The notes beneath the pieces are model-generated. The model ran no database searches. It saw only the letters and a program-made list of their open reading frames with translations, and had not been told where the DNA came from. Of a DNA stretch of 64,000 nucleotides, positions 51,195-60,510 are shown in pieces; position 1 is the stretch's first letter, and each line of letters starts with the position of its first letter. Where the stretch lies: contig JBAOHZ010000009.1 of assembly GCA_037045225.1 (NCBI GenBank), positions 868,001 to 932,000 on the forward strand. Direction: 5' to 3'. A program made the translations under genes and the position numbers. Origin of the DNA: Nitrospira sp. Lineage in GTDB: Bacteria > Nitrospirota > Nitrospiria > Nitrospirales > Nitrospiraceae.

Positions 51195-52592
51195 CTACGA
51201 TTTCGCGCGATTAGGTAATGGCTTCGCATGGCCGAGAATGCGTGCGATCGACCCGCCCACGGTAGCCCGAACGGCATCGTCTTCATCGTGCAATGCCGCC
51301 TTCAAGATCGGCAACACCTCAACCCCTCCGATTTGACCGAGCGCCCTGGCGGCGGCAATACGAGGCCTTGGAATTGGGTCTTTCAGCAAGCCGGCAAGGA
51401 ACTCCACAGCGGCGGTCGTATTGGCACCGTGGGCCCTCCCCACCGCCTTCCCCGCAGCAGAGCGGGTACCAGGGTCATTGTTTTGTGCCAGCTGGTACAA
51501 ATCAGATGCGACCGACTCAAACGGTTCATCCACCCGCAACAAGGCCGACACCACAGAAGCTTTGACCACCGGGTTTGGATCAGCCAAGGCCTTTCGTAGT
51601 GCCACCAACGAATCTTTGACGCCTAGTTCGCCCAAACTGATCGCCGCCGAGGTTTTCACGGCCGGAATCTTGTCCTCCAACGCATGCTCCAACGCGGGGA
51701 TGCCTTGCACCTTGCCGAGATCGCCCAAGGCGGCGGCGGCAGCTCCCCGCACGGATGGCTGCGTATTGGTAATGGATTCCAGAAGGATCGAGAGTCCTCG
51801 CGCATCCTTCAGCTCCCCCACCATCCGCAACGCAGTCGCGCGCTCTTCCGGATTGGGGGCCGAGGCAGCCTTCAATACCGTATCCCACATCGCCGTCTGC
51901 CCAGTGTGGTACAAGGCTCCCGCCGCCGCAAGCCGCACGGCCGGCTGTTCGTCCTTCAACGCATTCTCCAGCAGGGGGATCACCGAACGATCCCCGCTCT
52001 TTCCCAGCACCTTCAACACCGTAGCCTTCACCAATCCCGCCTGATCGTCCAATGCCTTGCGTAAGCGAGGTGATCGTCGTCCAGCCTCTAATTTCCCCAA
52101 CGCCTCTGCCGCCAAGGCGCGTACCAGTCCGGACCCATCACTCAGTCCATCCTCCAGCGCAGGAATCGTCTCTGGAGAATCCACATCTTTCAAGGCCGTG
52201 TAGGCTGCCCCTCGCATCTGCTCCCGCATGTCCTTCACGAGCACATAAATAAACCCCAACGCCACGTCTTTCAGCAGCGCCCGATCCTCCTGCTTCGCGT
52301 CCGCCTCGAGGTGCTCGTACTCGACTAGTGCGTCCTTTGGCTTGCCCAAAAAAATCAATGCGCGGGTCTTGAGTTGCCTGGACTCCAGCTGAGGCCCCTG
52401 CTCTTTCATCACGTGCTCGAGGAGATCCAAGGCCTCCTGATACTGCTTCTTGTCGAACGCCGCCTGTGCCTCCTTCAACGAACGCGCAGACGCCGCCGAC
52501 GGCCAGAGGCAGAGAAGCGCCCCGGACACAACCGCGACGGCCATACATCCACTGACGGTTCGAACCCAACGCGACCCACTGTGCAATGCCAT
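51195..52592 (-). CDS. Periplasmic HEAT-repeat protein
   Basis: About 465 residues after a signal peptide (MAVAVVSGALLCLWPSAASA). Residues 25-100 look like TPR (AFDKKQYQEALDLLEHV); the rest is a row of HEAT/PBS-lyase-like repeats, e.g. ALEDGLSDGSGLVRALAAEALGKL, LENALKDEQPAVRLAAAGALYHTG, ALEHALEDKIPAVKTSAAISLGEL and ILKAALHDEDDAVRATVGGSIARIL. It is an alpha-solenoid scaffold without catalytic motifs. GGAAGG precedes ATG 52592. Located between the copper-site protein and the multicopper cluster, so it may scaffold those. Confidence 0.85.
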   Translation of the reverse strand: MALHSGSRWVRTVSGCMAVAVVSGALLCLWPSAASARSLKEAQAAFDKKQYQEALDLLEHVMKEQGPQLESRQLKTRALIFLGKPKDALVEYEHLEADAKQEDRALLKDVALGFIYVLVKDMREQMRGAAYTALKDVDSPETIPALEDGLSDGSGLVRALAAEALGKLEAGRRSPRLRKALDDQAGLVKATVLKVLGKSGDRSVIPLLENALKDEQPAVRLAAAGALYHTGQTAMWDTVLKAASAPNPEERATALRMVGELKDARGLSILLESITNTQPSVRGAAAAALGDLGKVQGIPALEHALEDKIPAVKTSAAISLGELGVKDSLVALRKALADPNPVVKASVVSALLRVDEPFESVASDLYQLAQNNDPGTRSAAGKAVGRAHGANTTAAVEFLAGLLKDPIPRPRIAAARALGQIGGVEVLPILKAALHDEDDAVRATVGGSIARILGHAKPLPNRAKS

Positions 52593-52621
52593 GAAATCCC
52601 TTCCTGGTCGTACCACGAGGC

Positions 52622-53287
52622 CTATCCTCTTTCTTGTGTTGCTGATGCCGGAACCCAGCGTCGATAGCCTGTGGGTTCCTCAAAATAGTAGTCCGGCTGA
52701 GGAGAGAAACGAATCCGCGAATACTCAATGGACCAATCCCGGTCCTGGCTGACCAGTTTCAAGACCACGCCGGTCTCCACATCCACCCATTCGTAAAACC
52801 GCTCATTCCGGCCGTTATAATCCACTCGCACCTCGTAGAGCTTGGACGCATGGCCGATGGTCGTGGCATCGCCCACCAATGTCCGGCTCTTTTCTCCCGG
52901 AAGGCTTGGCTGAATCGGCAGGATTTCTTCGGGCTTGACGGGAACCGGAAGAATTTGTCGGCGCTGAGCCAGCAAGAACCACGACTCGCGTTTATCCAAT
53001 CGAATAATTTCTATACTGGAGTAACCAAGCTCGGTCTTGACTGCATACTTGTACTCCAGTCGGATACGATCGCCTTTTGCAAAAACCTGGGCTTCGAAGC
53101 GCCGCCCTTCAACCCGCTTCACCAACGAGGCGGAAAACTCCTGCGGAGCGGCGGGGGATACACCGTCCGTCTCCGTGGCGTCACACACACCGGACCAACA
53201 GAGACACGCCGCAAGAGTCACTCCCACCCACCGCCGTGAGAAGCTCCTCCACTTGCGCTTAGTGCTGATGCTCCACCAGCGGCTCAA
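52622..53287 (-). CDS. Periplasmic LolA-like beta-rich protein
   Basis: About 221 residues, with a basic N-terminus (STKRKWRSFSRRW) and hydrophobic stretch (VGVTLAACLCWSG) fitting a signal peptide. The body is an alternating beta pattern (RFEAQVFAKGDRIRLEYKY, SKLYEVRVDYNGRNERFYEWVDVETGVVLKLV), resembling outer-membrane-lipoprotein-sorting (LolA/DUF4412) folds. The start is uncertain: TTG 53287 or GTG 53227. It overlaps the end of the copper-site gene at 53259 by about 30 bases and precedes the HEAT-repeat gene. Function is not known. Confidence 0.5.
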   Translation of the reverse strand: MSRWWSISTKRKWRSFSRRWVGVTLAACLCWSGVCDATETDGVSPAAPQEFSASLVKRVEGRRFEAQVFAKGDRIRLEYKYAVKTELGYSSIEIIRLDKRESWFLLAQRRQILPVPVKPEEILPIQPSLPGEKSRTLVGDATTIGHASKLYEVRVDYNGRNERFYEWVDVETGVVLKLVSQDRDWSIEYSRIRFSPQPDYYFEEPTGYRRWVPASATQERG

Positions 53288-54185
53288 TCTCCACGGGATG
53301 GCCAAGGGACTCCAGTCCGAAACGGGGATTCTCCATGGCCCTGTAGACCGTCCGGGTTCCCCTTGGAGCGGGGAGTGCCACTTGCTCAACCGTCGCTCCG
53401 TCCGGACCGACCGTAATCGTCCGCGTCACCCCGGGTCCTGCCTGCGGATGCCACACCACCATCTGATAGGTCCCCGGCGGGACATGTTCGATCCTGAACG
53501 CACCTTGGTCATCCGTCACGGCGTAATACGGGTTGTTCACGGCCATCGCCCAACTTTCCATGTAGGCGTGAAAGCCACACTGCATATAAAATGTCCGTCT
53601 CCCCTTATTCAGATAGACCGGTCCCACCAGCGACTTTCCCGGGGCGTGGTTGTGAATCGCATGTATATTTCCCCGTTGATGCTGGTGATTCAGAATCAGG
53701 GGCGTATTAAACAAGACGCGCGCCCCGGCCTCGGGAGAGGTTTCATAACCCTGAATGTCATGCATGACCGGGTCCATGTTGACCACTTCCACCGCATGGC
53801 CATTACGCACGATCGTCATCCAGGGGCCGAACACGCAATCACGCGCCTCGATCAAGGGCACTGAAAGATCGAATGGCTTCCCGGCCTCCACGCCTTCGAG
53901 CAATACCACGGCATTTTTCAACCCGCTCTCGGCATTGACGATGAAGTCGCGCAGGAGACGCCACCCCTTCCCGTTTGAAATCCGCCCGCAATAGGTGGGA
54001 TCCGGGAACGTAATGAGATTAAATGCCTTCGGATCCGGAACGGCGCCCGACAAGGTCACTCGTCCTTCAAGCGTCCCGCCATGCTGAACGTCGACGATCT
54101 CATAGGCCGAAACAGGAGCCACGGCCTGCCCTAACCACACGACGAGGGCAAGACAACGGAGCAGACTTGAACCAGTCAACCTCAT
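53259..54185 (-). CDS. Secreted copper-site-like protein with carboxypeptidase-regulatory fold, copy 2
   Basis: 308 residues. A signal peptide (LALVVWLGQAVAPVSA) is followed by two beta domains. The pattern is DPVMHDIQGYE, a stretch with HNHAPG, MQCGFHAYMESW (C-x2-H-x2-M) and FRIEHVPPGTYQMVVWHP. His, Cys, His and Met in this order resemble type 1 copper ligands. It is about as long as copy 3 and clearly related to it (same TYCGRIS and LITFPDP motifs). Encoded downstream of copy 3 and the giant multicopper oxidase in the same direction; a 28-base gap separates it from copy 3. Confidence 0.72.
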   Translation of the reverse strand: MRLTGSSLLRCLALVVWLGQAVAPVSAYEIVDVQHGGTLEGRVTLSGAVPDPKAFNLITFPDPTYCGRISNGKGWRLLRDFIVNAESGLKNAVVLLEGVEAGKPFDLSVPLIEARDCVFGPWMTIVRNGHAVEVVNMDPVMHDIQGYETSPEAGARVLFNTPLILNHQHQRGNIHAIHNHAPGKSLVGPVYLNKGRRTFYMQCGFHAYMESWAMAVNNPYYAVTDDQGAFRIEHVPPGTYQMVVWHPQAGPGVTRTITVGPDGATVEQVALPAPRGTRTVYRAMENPRFGLESLGHPVEIEPLVEHQH

Positions 54186-54215
54186 GATCTCCCTCTTTCT
54201 TCTTTCAATCCGACC

Positions 54216-55124
54216 TTATGGAACCTGGCGCTGCAATGTGGGACGAATATCCACAACCTTCCCAAGTGATTCAGGGCCGTAATGCGGGTTCTGCGCGATT
54301 TCATGCACGCTTCGCCGGCCCTGGGGAGCCTTGAAGTCAAAATCGACGGTCGAGAGGCCTTTTTCCGTGACGGTCACTTTCTTCTGCAACATCGTGCCGA
54401 CGCCTGGATGCCAGACCATCAATGTGTATTCGCCCGGCGGAACATCCGTCAGGCTGAAGGTGCCGTCATCTGCGGTCAACGCGAAATAGGGATTATCGAC
54501 GGCAAATCCCCAACTCTCCATATACGCGTGGAACCCGCACTGCATGACAAACATCCGTCGCCCCTTGGTCATACGAATGACTTCAGTAACTGGCGTTCCC
54601 GCTAGATGCTCATGGCTTTCCGCGCTCACTAAACGCTTATGGTGTGGATTCATCGGCAATGGGGTGTTGAATAAGACACGAGGACCGAGCTGTGAGGTCT
54701 CGTAGGCCTGGATGTCATGCATCACTGGATCCATGTTCATGACCGACACTTCAGAGCCATCTTTCACAACGGTGACAAAAGGAAGGAACCGACAATCCCT
54801 CGCCTCAATGGTCAAGGGTTCAAACTTGAACGGTTTCCCCTTTGTAACATCAGTCAGGACGACGACGACATCCTTCAACCCTTGGCTGGACGCCAGTGAA
54901 AACTCATCAAGAATTCGCCAACCCGTTCCGGTCGATATGCGGCCACAATAGACCGGATCTGGAAATGTGATCAGGTTATATCCCTTCGGAGTTGGTTTTC
55001 CCCCGGTCATAGTAACTGTTCCATTTATGGTACCGCCATCCGTGATCGCGATCTCCTCATAAGCCCAGGAAGGAGACCAGCAGACACTGACAGCGCAGAG
55101 CACGGCAAGGCCGACTAATCGCAT
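54216..55124 (-). CDS. Secreted copper-site-like protein with carboxypeptidase-regulatory fold, copy 3
   Basis: 302 residues. A signal peptide (LVGLAVLCAVSVCWSPSWA) is followed by the same order of motifs: YNLITFPDPVYCGRIS, DPVMHDIQAYE, MQCGFHAYMESWGF, FSLTDVPPGEYTLMVWHPG. Putative His, Cys, His and Met copper ligands are conserved. ATG 55124 follows GGAGG. Directly downstream of a terminator that ends the multicopper oxidase gene, with two inverted repeats in its leader region. Expected periplasmic copper electron carrier or sensor. Confidence 0.72.
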   Translation of the reverse strand: MRLVGLAVLCAVSVCWSPSWAYEEIAITDGGTINGTVTMTGGKPTPKGYNLITFPDPVYCGRISTGTGWRILDEFSLASSQGLKDVVVVLTDVTKGKPFKFEPLTIEARDCRFLPFVTVVKDGSEVSVMNMDPVMHDIQAYETSQLGPRVLFNTPLPMNPHHKRLVSAESHEHLAGTPVTEVIRMTKGRRMFVMQCGFHAYMESWGFAVDNPYFALTADDGTFSLTDVPPGEYTLMVWHPGVGTMLQKKVTVTEKGLSTVDFDFKAPQGRRSVHEIAQNPHYGPESLGKVVDIRPTLQRQVP

Positions 55125-55152
55125 ATCATTCCTCCAGTAGTAAGTATGATAT

Positions 55153-55169
55153 CGATACAAACCGTATCG
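55153..55169. promoter_or_regulatory. Inverted repeat in the leader of the copy 3 gene
   Basis: CGATAC-AAACC-GTATCG is a perfect 6-bp inverted repeat with a 5-base spacer, 29 bases upstream of ATG 55124. Position between the terminator at 55215 and the start suits an operator. No regulator is known. Confidence 0.35.
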
Positions 55170-55214
55170 ACTGGACGTTAGATGTATGTGATCATCATAC
55201 ACAATCCCCGTCGA

Positions 55215-55251
55215 ACAACAAAAGGGGGGAGCCCTTTCGAGCTCCCCCCTT
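55215..55251 (-). terminator. Intrinsic terminator of the multicopper oxidase gene
   Basis: A perfect 11-bp stem (AAGGGGGGAGC 55222-55232 with GCTCCCCCCTT 55241-55251, loop CCTTTCGA) is followed on the minus strand by TTTGTTGT. It lies about 30 bases after the stop at 55283. Confidence 0.85.
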
Positions 55252-55282
55252 CTCACCTCATCTCGTGAGAGATGCGATCAGT

Positions 55283-58200
55283 CTACTTAGCCGCGACAGG
55301 AATCGCCTGCGGAACAGGCAGTTCCATCTCGGCGCTCTTGGTGCCGGCGCTGGCTCCAGCCAATGGCAACAGCCGCGTATCACCGGATGGCAATACCCGC
55401 ACATAGCCCCACTGACCGGACTGCGAGTACGGCAAGCGTTGGTTGCTGTACACATAGTCGCCCGGCAGACGATACATGCCACCCGCCGAGGGGAGGAACG
55501 CATCGATCGTCTCGGAACCAGAGAACTCGACGACACTGATCAGGTCAGCGCCACGCATGAACGGCTCGATCGGCCATTCGTGCTTCTCGACGCTGAACAT
55601 GCCGTTCTGCTCATTGCTCACACCCAACACGTGGATGCGCACCGGGTCACCGGCATGCGCCTCGATGAGCGGAGTGGCCGGATCTTCCGGCTTATCCGCC
55701 TTGCAAGGTTGGAACACCTTGCCGAGCGAACAACCCTGCTCTTCGCGGAACTTGTACGGTTCCGACCGGTAGTTCACGCCGGTCAAGCCCGCCACGTTCT
55801 GCACGTAGGGCATGAAGCTCGTGCCGATGATGTTGTCCTCGTCTTGGAAGAACAAGGCCACGTCACGATAATTGGCCCGCATTTCATTGCCCGGCACCGA
55901 GCGATCGATAATGACATCGGCCGCCCAGGCGTTCTTATTGGACAGATCCGCGCCGGTCTTGGGATCACGATACTTCGATCCCTTGGGTCCGACGACGACG
56001 GCACCGAACAACCCGTTCCGAGGATTGGTCATCACATTACCCCAATCCCACACCAACGACGTGGTCTCGCCGTTAAACGGATCCGCGTAGTACGTGTATT
56101 CACGTTCGCCACCCGGTGCGACCGTCTGGTCACCCGGATTGTTCCCCACGTTCGCGCCCATGGAATCCTTCGGATCGAAGGCCAGGCCGATCGCAGAGAA
56201 GGAGGCTTTGCTGTCCTTCATCTTGTTTTTCAAATGTACCTTGACGCAATCACCGCTGTTCACACGCAACGTCAGCGGCATTGGATGCGCGCCGGCGGCG
56301 ACTTTTGCGGTATCCTCTTCCAGTGCATAGATCTTGGCCTCGGCATTGGTCATGAGGATCCGTCGCTCAAAGTCCACTTCGATGGATTCCGGTGCCTTGG
56401 CATTGAACTTCATGCCGGCATAGTCCATCGCCACCACGTTGAACTGCTTGACGGGAGCATCGGCGGGACACACCGGTAGGGGCTTCGGCATCTCGCCCTT
56501 ATTGGAGAAGCCCGCGGGCAACTTCTTCAAATCAGTCTGCTCCTTATCCAACACCCGGATGATGCCCCAGCCACCCTCGGAGAACTTCGAGGACCGGCCG
56601 TTGAAGTGGATGTAGTCACCGGCCTGATGCCGCGATCCACCCGCCTCAGGAACCACCAGGTCATACCGTTCAGCGATACCGATATGGATTGAATTCTTCC
56701 GATTGGCGTCCGACGCATACCGCTCGGTCCAGAACGTGTGGCCGGACAGGGTCCAGACCATCGACTCGTTCATGAGGGTATGCAACAGACGGAAGACCAT
56801 CGTGTCACCGACATAGGCACGCAAAGTCGGCGTATACGGGTCACCGTGAACCAGGCTGCTGAAAATCTGTGACGAATCAGGATTGGTCGCCAACCGCTGT
56901 GCGACCGGCGCTGCCCTGAAATTCAAACCGCTGCCGGTGGTATGCGTGCCACCATTCAAGAACGGCATCGGCGTCATGTAGATCTTCTCCGGCATCATGA
57001 AGGAGACGGTCTTTCCCGCCTCGAGCGCCACTTCAATCGGCTGCCCGGGAGGATTGCCCGCCGTCACGATGTTGACGGTATGCGGCACGGTGTCGTGCAC
57101 CTGAACCATCAATTCGCGGAAGCTGTTGTTCACACCATGACCGACCGGTTCATTCGTGTGAATGTCCGCAATCGGTCCGCTACGGATCAACTTTCCGGTC
57201 TTCGGGTCATGATAGGTCGATCCGACCGGCTCGGCGATGAAGGTGCCGAAGCCACCATGCGGCCAGGTGGTCGCACCGAACGCGTGATCGTGCCAGAACA
57301 CGGTCCCCACGTCCGCATCGACCCAGAACCGCTGCCGCACAAACTCGACCGTGACGATGTCATTGGCCGGGTGATCGTGCTTCAGCCCTTTGGCCAACGT
57401 AATCGTATTACCGTTGATGGCCTTGATACGGGAAATTTCATTCCCCTTCACATTGTCGGCACCGACAAGCAGCAGGATCCCGACATGGAACTGCTTGGCA
57501 TTCTTCACCGTGATCGTGTTCGCGCCCCTCTTGGCAGCGGCGGTCACGACGGTATTCATCGGGACGGGAAGTCCCTTTGCATTTTTCTTCTCCAGCATCG
57601 TGAACGGACGCACGGATTGCTCATAGGAGAATCCGGTGATCACGCCGTCGGAGGCTTGGTTGTCGAACTGCAGGAAATGCCAGTGGGTGTTGATCTTCGA
57701 TGACTGGAAGTTGGTGTAGTCATCGTCGTCCCACTCGCTGGTCAGAGTCCAGTCCACGCAATCGTAGATGTTGCCGCGAACGACCAGCGGATACTTCAAA
57801 TCATCATTCTTCCGAATCTCCGCCTCTTCTTCGTGCAAGACATAGATCAAGCCGTTCGGATCGATGACCGGCGGCTCCTTGCCCGTCTTTTTGGCGATGG
57901 TGATCGGAAGCTTAATGAAATGAACATTGTAGTGCTTCCGTCCGGCATTCTCTGGACAGAGGCTCCAGTTGCCGTTCTCACCAGGCAGCGACTGATCGAC
58001 GCTTTCTTCACCGTTGGCATCCCGGCGGATCATCTCCAACCAGGGCGCACCCACGTGGTTCGGGGAGAACATGACACGTTTTCCGAAATGCGGAGTGAGG
58101 TGAGGCCATGCCACTTTACCGGTCAACGGCTCGAACGTAATCGGATGCCGCTTGCCCGGATGAGTGGACTTGTACTTCGGATTGTCGATCGTGCTTTCCG

Positions 58201-60148
58201 GCTCGCTCAATGCGCGGGTGCCTTCCCAAGCCCAATCCAACACCGTGGCATCGTAGGACACGGTCTGCCCTTTTTCGTCGTTCTTGTGTCCCGGCTTGCC
58301 CATCGTCGGGAGCTGCATTTCAACCCAGTCCTTGATCGTGATCGTGGCTGGATTGGACTTCCAATCACTCTTGCCCTTCTCGACGATTTTGAAGGACTTG
58401 CCGAACCAATCCACCGTCTGACCGACTAACTTGTCCGAGGTGATCGGCCCCTTGATGCGACCTTTCCGGTCGGGCAACTCAAGCAAGTCCGGCATGACGT
58501 CATTGCGCATGTCGCCCTGCTGAAGGGTGTTGTATACCCGCCAGTACCCCCACATGCCCGCCACATAATGGTGCGCCACGTGGCAATGGAACAGGAAATC
58601 GCCGGCCAACTGCTGGCAGAGGCCGGATCCGCACTCCGTCTCGAGGTCCAACGCTTCTGACGGCCCGATGACTTCGACGTCGACCCGGTCCGTCTTGGCA
58701 CGGATGACCGGATACTTGACCGGCCCGTTTCCGGCGGTCGTCCACAGATTCATGTCATCGATCGCACGCGGGCTACGCGGCCAGCGGATGGTACCGCCAT
58801 GGGGATGGTGGCTATGGAACACTTCCGATCCGCCATGCACGAGGCGGAACTTTGCCGGATCGCCCATGTACGAGCGCGGGATCGTGGGAGACGGATCGCC
58901 GAAGGTGTACGAGCTGTACCCCATCGACTCGTCTTCGAACCCGAAGTATTCATGTTGCACGTGCATGTTGTTGATTCCAAACGGCTCGCTACGATAGTTG
59001 ATCGCGCGACCACCGGGGCGATAGGCGTCGGTCAGCGGGTCACGCTGAGGCAGGAAGTCGCCCTTCTTGTTGACGGGGCGAAATGCTTCGTCGCCGACTT
59101 CGTGGTAATAGAGCACGAATTCTCGGAAGTCCGGACCGGTCCCATTCTTGATCATGACCTGCCAGCCGCTCGACGTGGGCGTCGGAGCACCGGTTCCCAA
59201 AGCTTCCAGGTACTCGGATCCGCGTGGCTCGACCACGAAGGACCCGAAGAGGCCCATGACGGTCAATTCGCGATCATTCGCAAAGGTGTGGAATTGCCGC
59301 ACGCCTTCTTGCGTGCTCGGGTGGATGTACCATTCGAACTCTCCGCTCTTCTCCTTCGGGACGATGCTGTCGGAGTTCGTCGTGGCCGCAGCAGCACCCG
59401 TTGCGCTCACCACCATGCTGGAGCCATGGATGTGCAGGCTGACGTCTTCGCCACCTTCCAGCTTGTTGCTCAACTTGATCTTGACGCAATCCCCCTGGTT
59501 CCCGCGAATCGTCAGCGGTTGAATCCACTGCGCTTGCACACCGGGAATCACCGCGCCCGGATCGAAGCCTTCCTTCTCGCGCGCTTCCCGATTCTTCGTT
59601 TCTTCTGCCCGAACCTTGTCAAGATTTTCATCCAGCGTGTACATGTAGCCGGGATAAAAATCGAGCCACTGGTTGAGCGTGATCTCGACGTTGATTGCCG
59701 AGACATTGTATTGCTTGACCGGTGCGGAAGCTGGGCACTTGCCGCCTCCCGATAGTGCCACTGGCTCCACTCGTGGGTCGGACATCAAGAGGAGGTCCTG
59801 ACCGCCTGCCCCATATTGGTGCATCATGGTCTGGGTATTGAACATACCCGTATTGACCTGTTGCGCCTGCGGGTCATGGGTCAAATGCTCCATGATCCGT
59901 TGGTGCTGCTGCTCAACCATCGCGGAACGCTCCGGCCTTCCAGCCATCGCATCTTCGACGATCGTCTGTCCCTTCAACTTCTCCGCCCAAGACGGGAGTT
60001 GATGAGACATCGCTGTTTGTTGCGGCGCCGCATGACCCACAAGCGGCTGAGTCTCAGCCGATGCGGCTAGCGGAAGACACACAAGCGCGCCACCAGCGAT
60101 GACGCTGAGGGCGCGCGATGTGACACGAGTGAACCAATGACAATCCAT
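55283..60148 (-). CDS. Giant multicopper oxidase with multiple cupredoxin domains
   Basis: 1621 residues, three to four times the size of a laccase, with a signal peptide (LSVIAGGALVCLPLAASA). The tri-nuclear and type 1 copper motifs are visible: HIHGSSMVV near residue 236, FHSHHPHGG near 444, HCHVAHHYVAGM near 521 (the classic HCHxxxHxxxGM), THWHFLQF near 820 and FWHDHAFGA near 950. At least six cupredoxin-like domains can be counted from repeated GDCVKI/GDCVKV and VVEPRGS/VVVGPKGS patterns. Large multi-cupredoxin oxidases of this kind include MnxG-type manganese oxidases; oxidation of Mn, Fe or another metal is possible but not shown. It has GGAGG before ATG 60148. It is followed by copper-site proteins, consistent with a copper-redox module. 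Confidence 0.88.
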   Translation of the reverse strand: MDCHWFTRVTSRALSVIAGGALVCLPLAASAETQPLVGHAAPQQTAMSHQLPSWAEKLKGQTIVEDAMAGRPERSAMVEQQHQRIMEHLTHDPQAQQVNTGMFNTQTMMHQYGAGGQDLLLMSDPRVEPVALSGGGKCPASAPVKQYNVSAINVEITLNQWLDFYPGYMYTLDENLDKVRAEETKNREAREKEGFDPGAVIPGVQAQWIQPLTIRGNQGDCVKIKLSNKLEGGEDVSLHIHGSSMVVSATGAAAATTNSDSIVPKEKSGEFEWYIHPSTQEGVRQFHTFANDRELTVMGLFGSFVVEPRGSEYLEALGTGAPTPTSSGWQVMIKNGTGPDFREFVLYYHEVGDEAFRPVNKKGDFLPQRDPLTDAYRPGGRAINYRSEPFGINNMHVQHEYFGFEDESMGYSSYTFGDPSPTIPRSYMGDPAKFRLVHGGSEVFHSHHPHGGTIRWPRSPRAIDDMNLWTTAGNGPVKYPVIRAKTDRVDVEVIGPSEALDLETECGSGLCQQLAGDFLFHCHVAHHYVAGMWGYWRVYNTLQQGDMRNDVMPDLLELPDRKGRIKGPITSDKLVGQTVDWFGKSFKIVEKGKSDWKSNPATITIKDWVEMQLPTMGKPGHKNDEKGQTVSYDATVLDWAWEGTRALSEPESTIDNPKYKSTHPGKRHPITFEPLTGKVAWPHLTPHFGKRVMFSPNHVGAPWLEMIRRDANGEESVDQSLPGENGNWSLCPENAGRKHYNVHFIKLPITIAKKTGKEPPVIDPNGLIYVLHEEEAEIRKNDDLKYPLVVRGNIYDCVDWTLTSEWDDDDYTNFQSSKINTHWHFLQFDNQASDGVITGFSYEQSVRPFTMLEKKNAKGLPVPMNTVVTAAAKRGANTITVKNAKQFHVGILLLVGADNVKGNEISRIKAINGNTITLAKGLKHDHPANDIVTVEFVRQRFWVDADVGTVFWHDHAFGATTWPHGGFGTFIAEPVGSTYHDPKTGKLIRSGPIADIHTNEPVGHGVNNSFRELMVQVHDTVPHTVNIVTAGNPPGQPIEVALEAGKTVSFMMPEKIYMTPMPFLNGGTHTTGSGLNFRAAPVAQRLATNPDSSQIFSSLVHGDPYTPTLRAYVGDTMVFRLLHTLMNESMVWTLSGHTFWTERYASDANRKNSIHIGIAERYDLVVPEAGGSRHQAGDYIHFNGRSSKFSEGGWGIIRVLDKEQTDLKKLPAGFSNKGEMPKPLPVCPADAPVKQFNVVAMDYAGMKFNAKAPESIEVDFERRILMTNAEAKIYALEEDTAKVAAGAHPMPLTLRVNSGDCVKVHLKNKMKDSKASFSAIGLAFDPKDSMGANVGNNPGDQTVAPGGEREYTYYADPFNGETTSLVWDWGNVMTNPRNGLFGAVVVGPKGSKYRDPKTGADLSNKNAWAADVIIDRSVPGNEMRANYRDVALFFQDEDNIIGTSFMPYVQNVAGLTGVNYRSEPYKFREEQGCSLGKVFQPCKADKPEDPATPLIEAHAGDPVRIHVLGVSNEQNGMFSVEKHEWPIEPFMRGADLISVVEFSGSETIDAFLPSAGGMYRLPGDYVYSNQRLPYSQSGQWGYVRVLPSGDTRLLPLAGASAGTKSAEMELPVPQAIPVAAK

Positions 60149-60510
60149 GGACCGGCCTCCTTGGATAGAGTTTGGATAGAAACAGATGAAAAATTATGAG
60201 CGCTTACGATCAGAACATAACAGCCTCGGCACTAGAGATACGTGTTCTGGCTTACGCTTGCGGCATCGCGCACGCAAAGCACTCCCTAGAAAACAAGTGT
60301 CGGAGATTACTGAAGTCATCCGTCTCTGTCAACCCCCTCCCCTTCCTCGCGCACGGCAAGTGGTCACATTGCCCTGGGCTCACTCAAGAAGCACACGTCC
60401 TCATCGACGCACAATATGAACGATGTAATCACTGAGACATGGGCGAAGCTCGCTGCGGGAAGATTTGCCCCTCCATTGTCTCTCTTCCGCAACTTGAGGC
60501 ATAATGACCC
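60149..60510. other. Divergent intergenic region between the multicopper oxidase and the KimA-like transporter
   Basis: About 360 bases holding the promoters of both genes. A tandem TTGGATAGA/TTGGATAGA pair lies at about 60163-60180, near the oxidase start. The short open frames here have no ribosome-binding site or family features and are not called. Confidence 0.4.

Noticed and set aside
60196..60435. Small plus-strand open frame upstream of the KimA-like gene
   Set aside because: No ribosome-binding site, low-quality composition, and it lies in the promoter region of two divergent genes.
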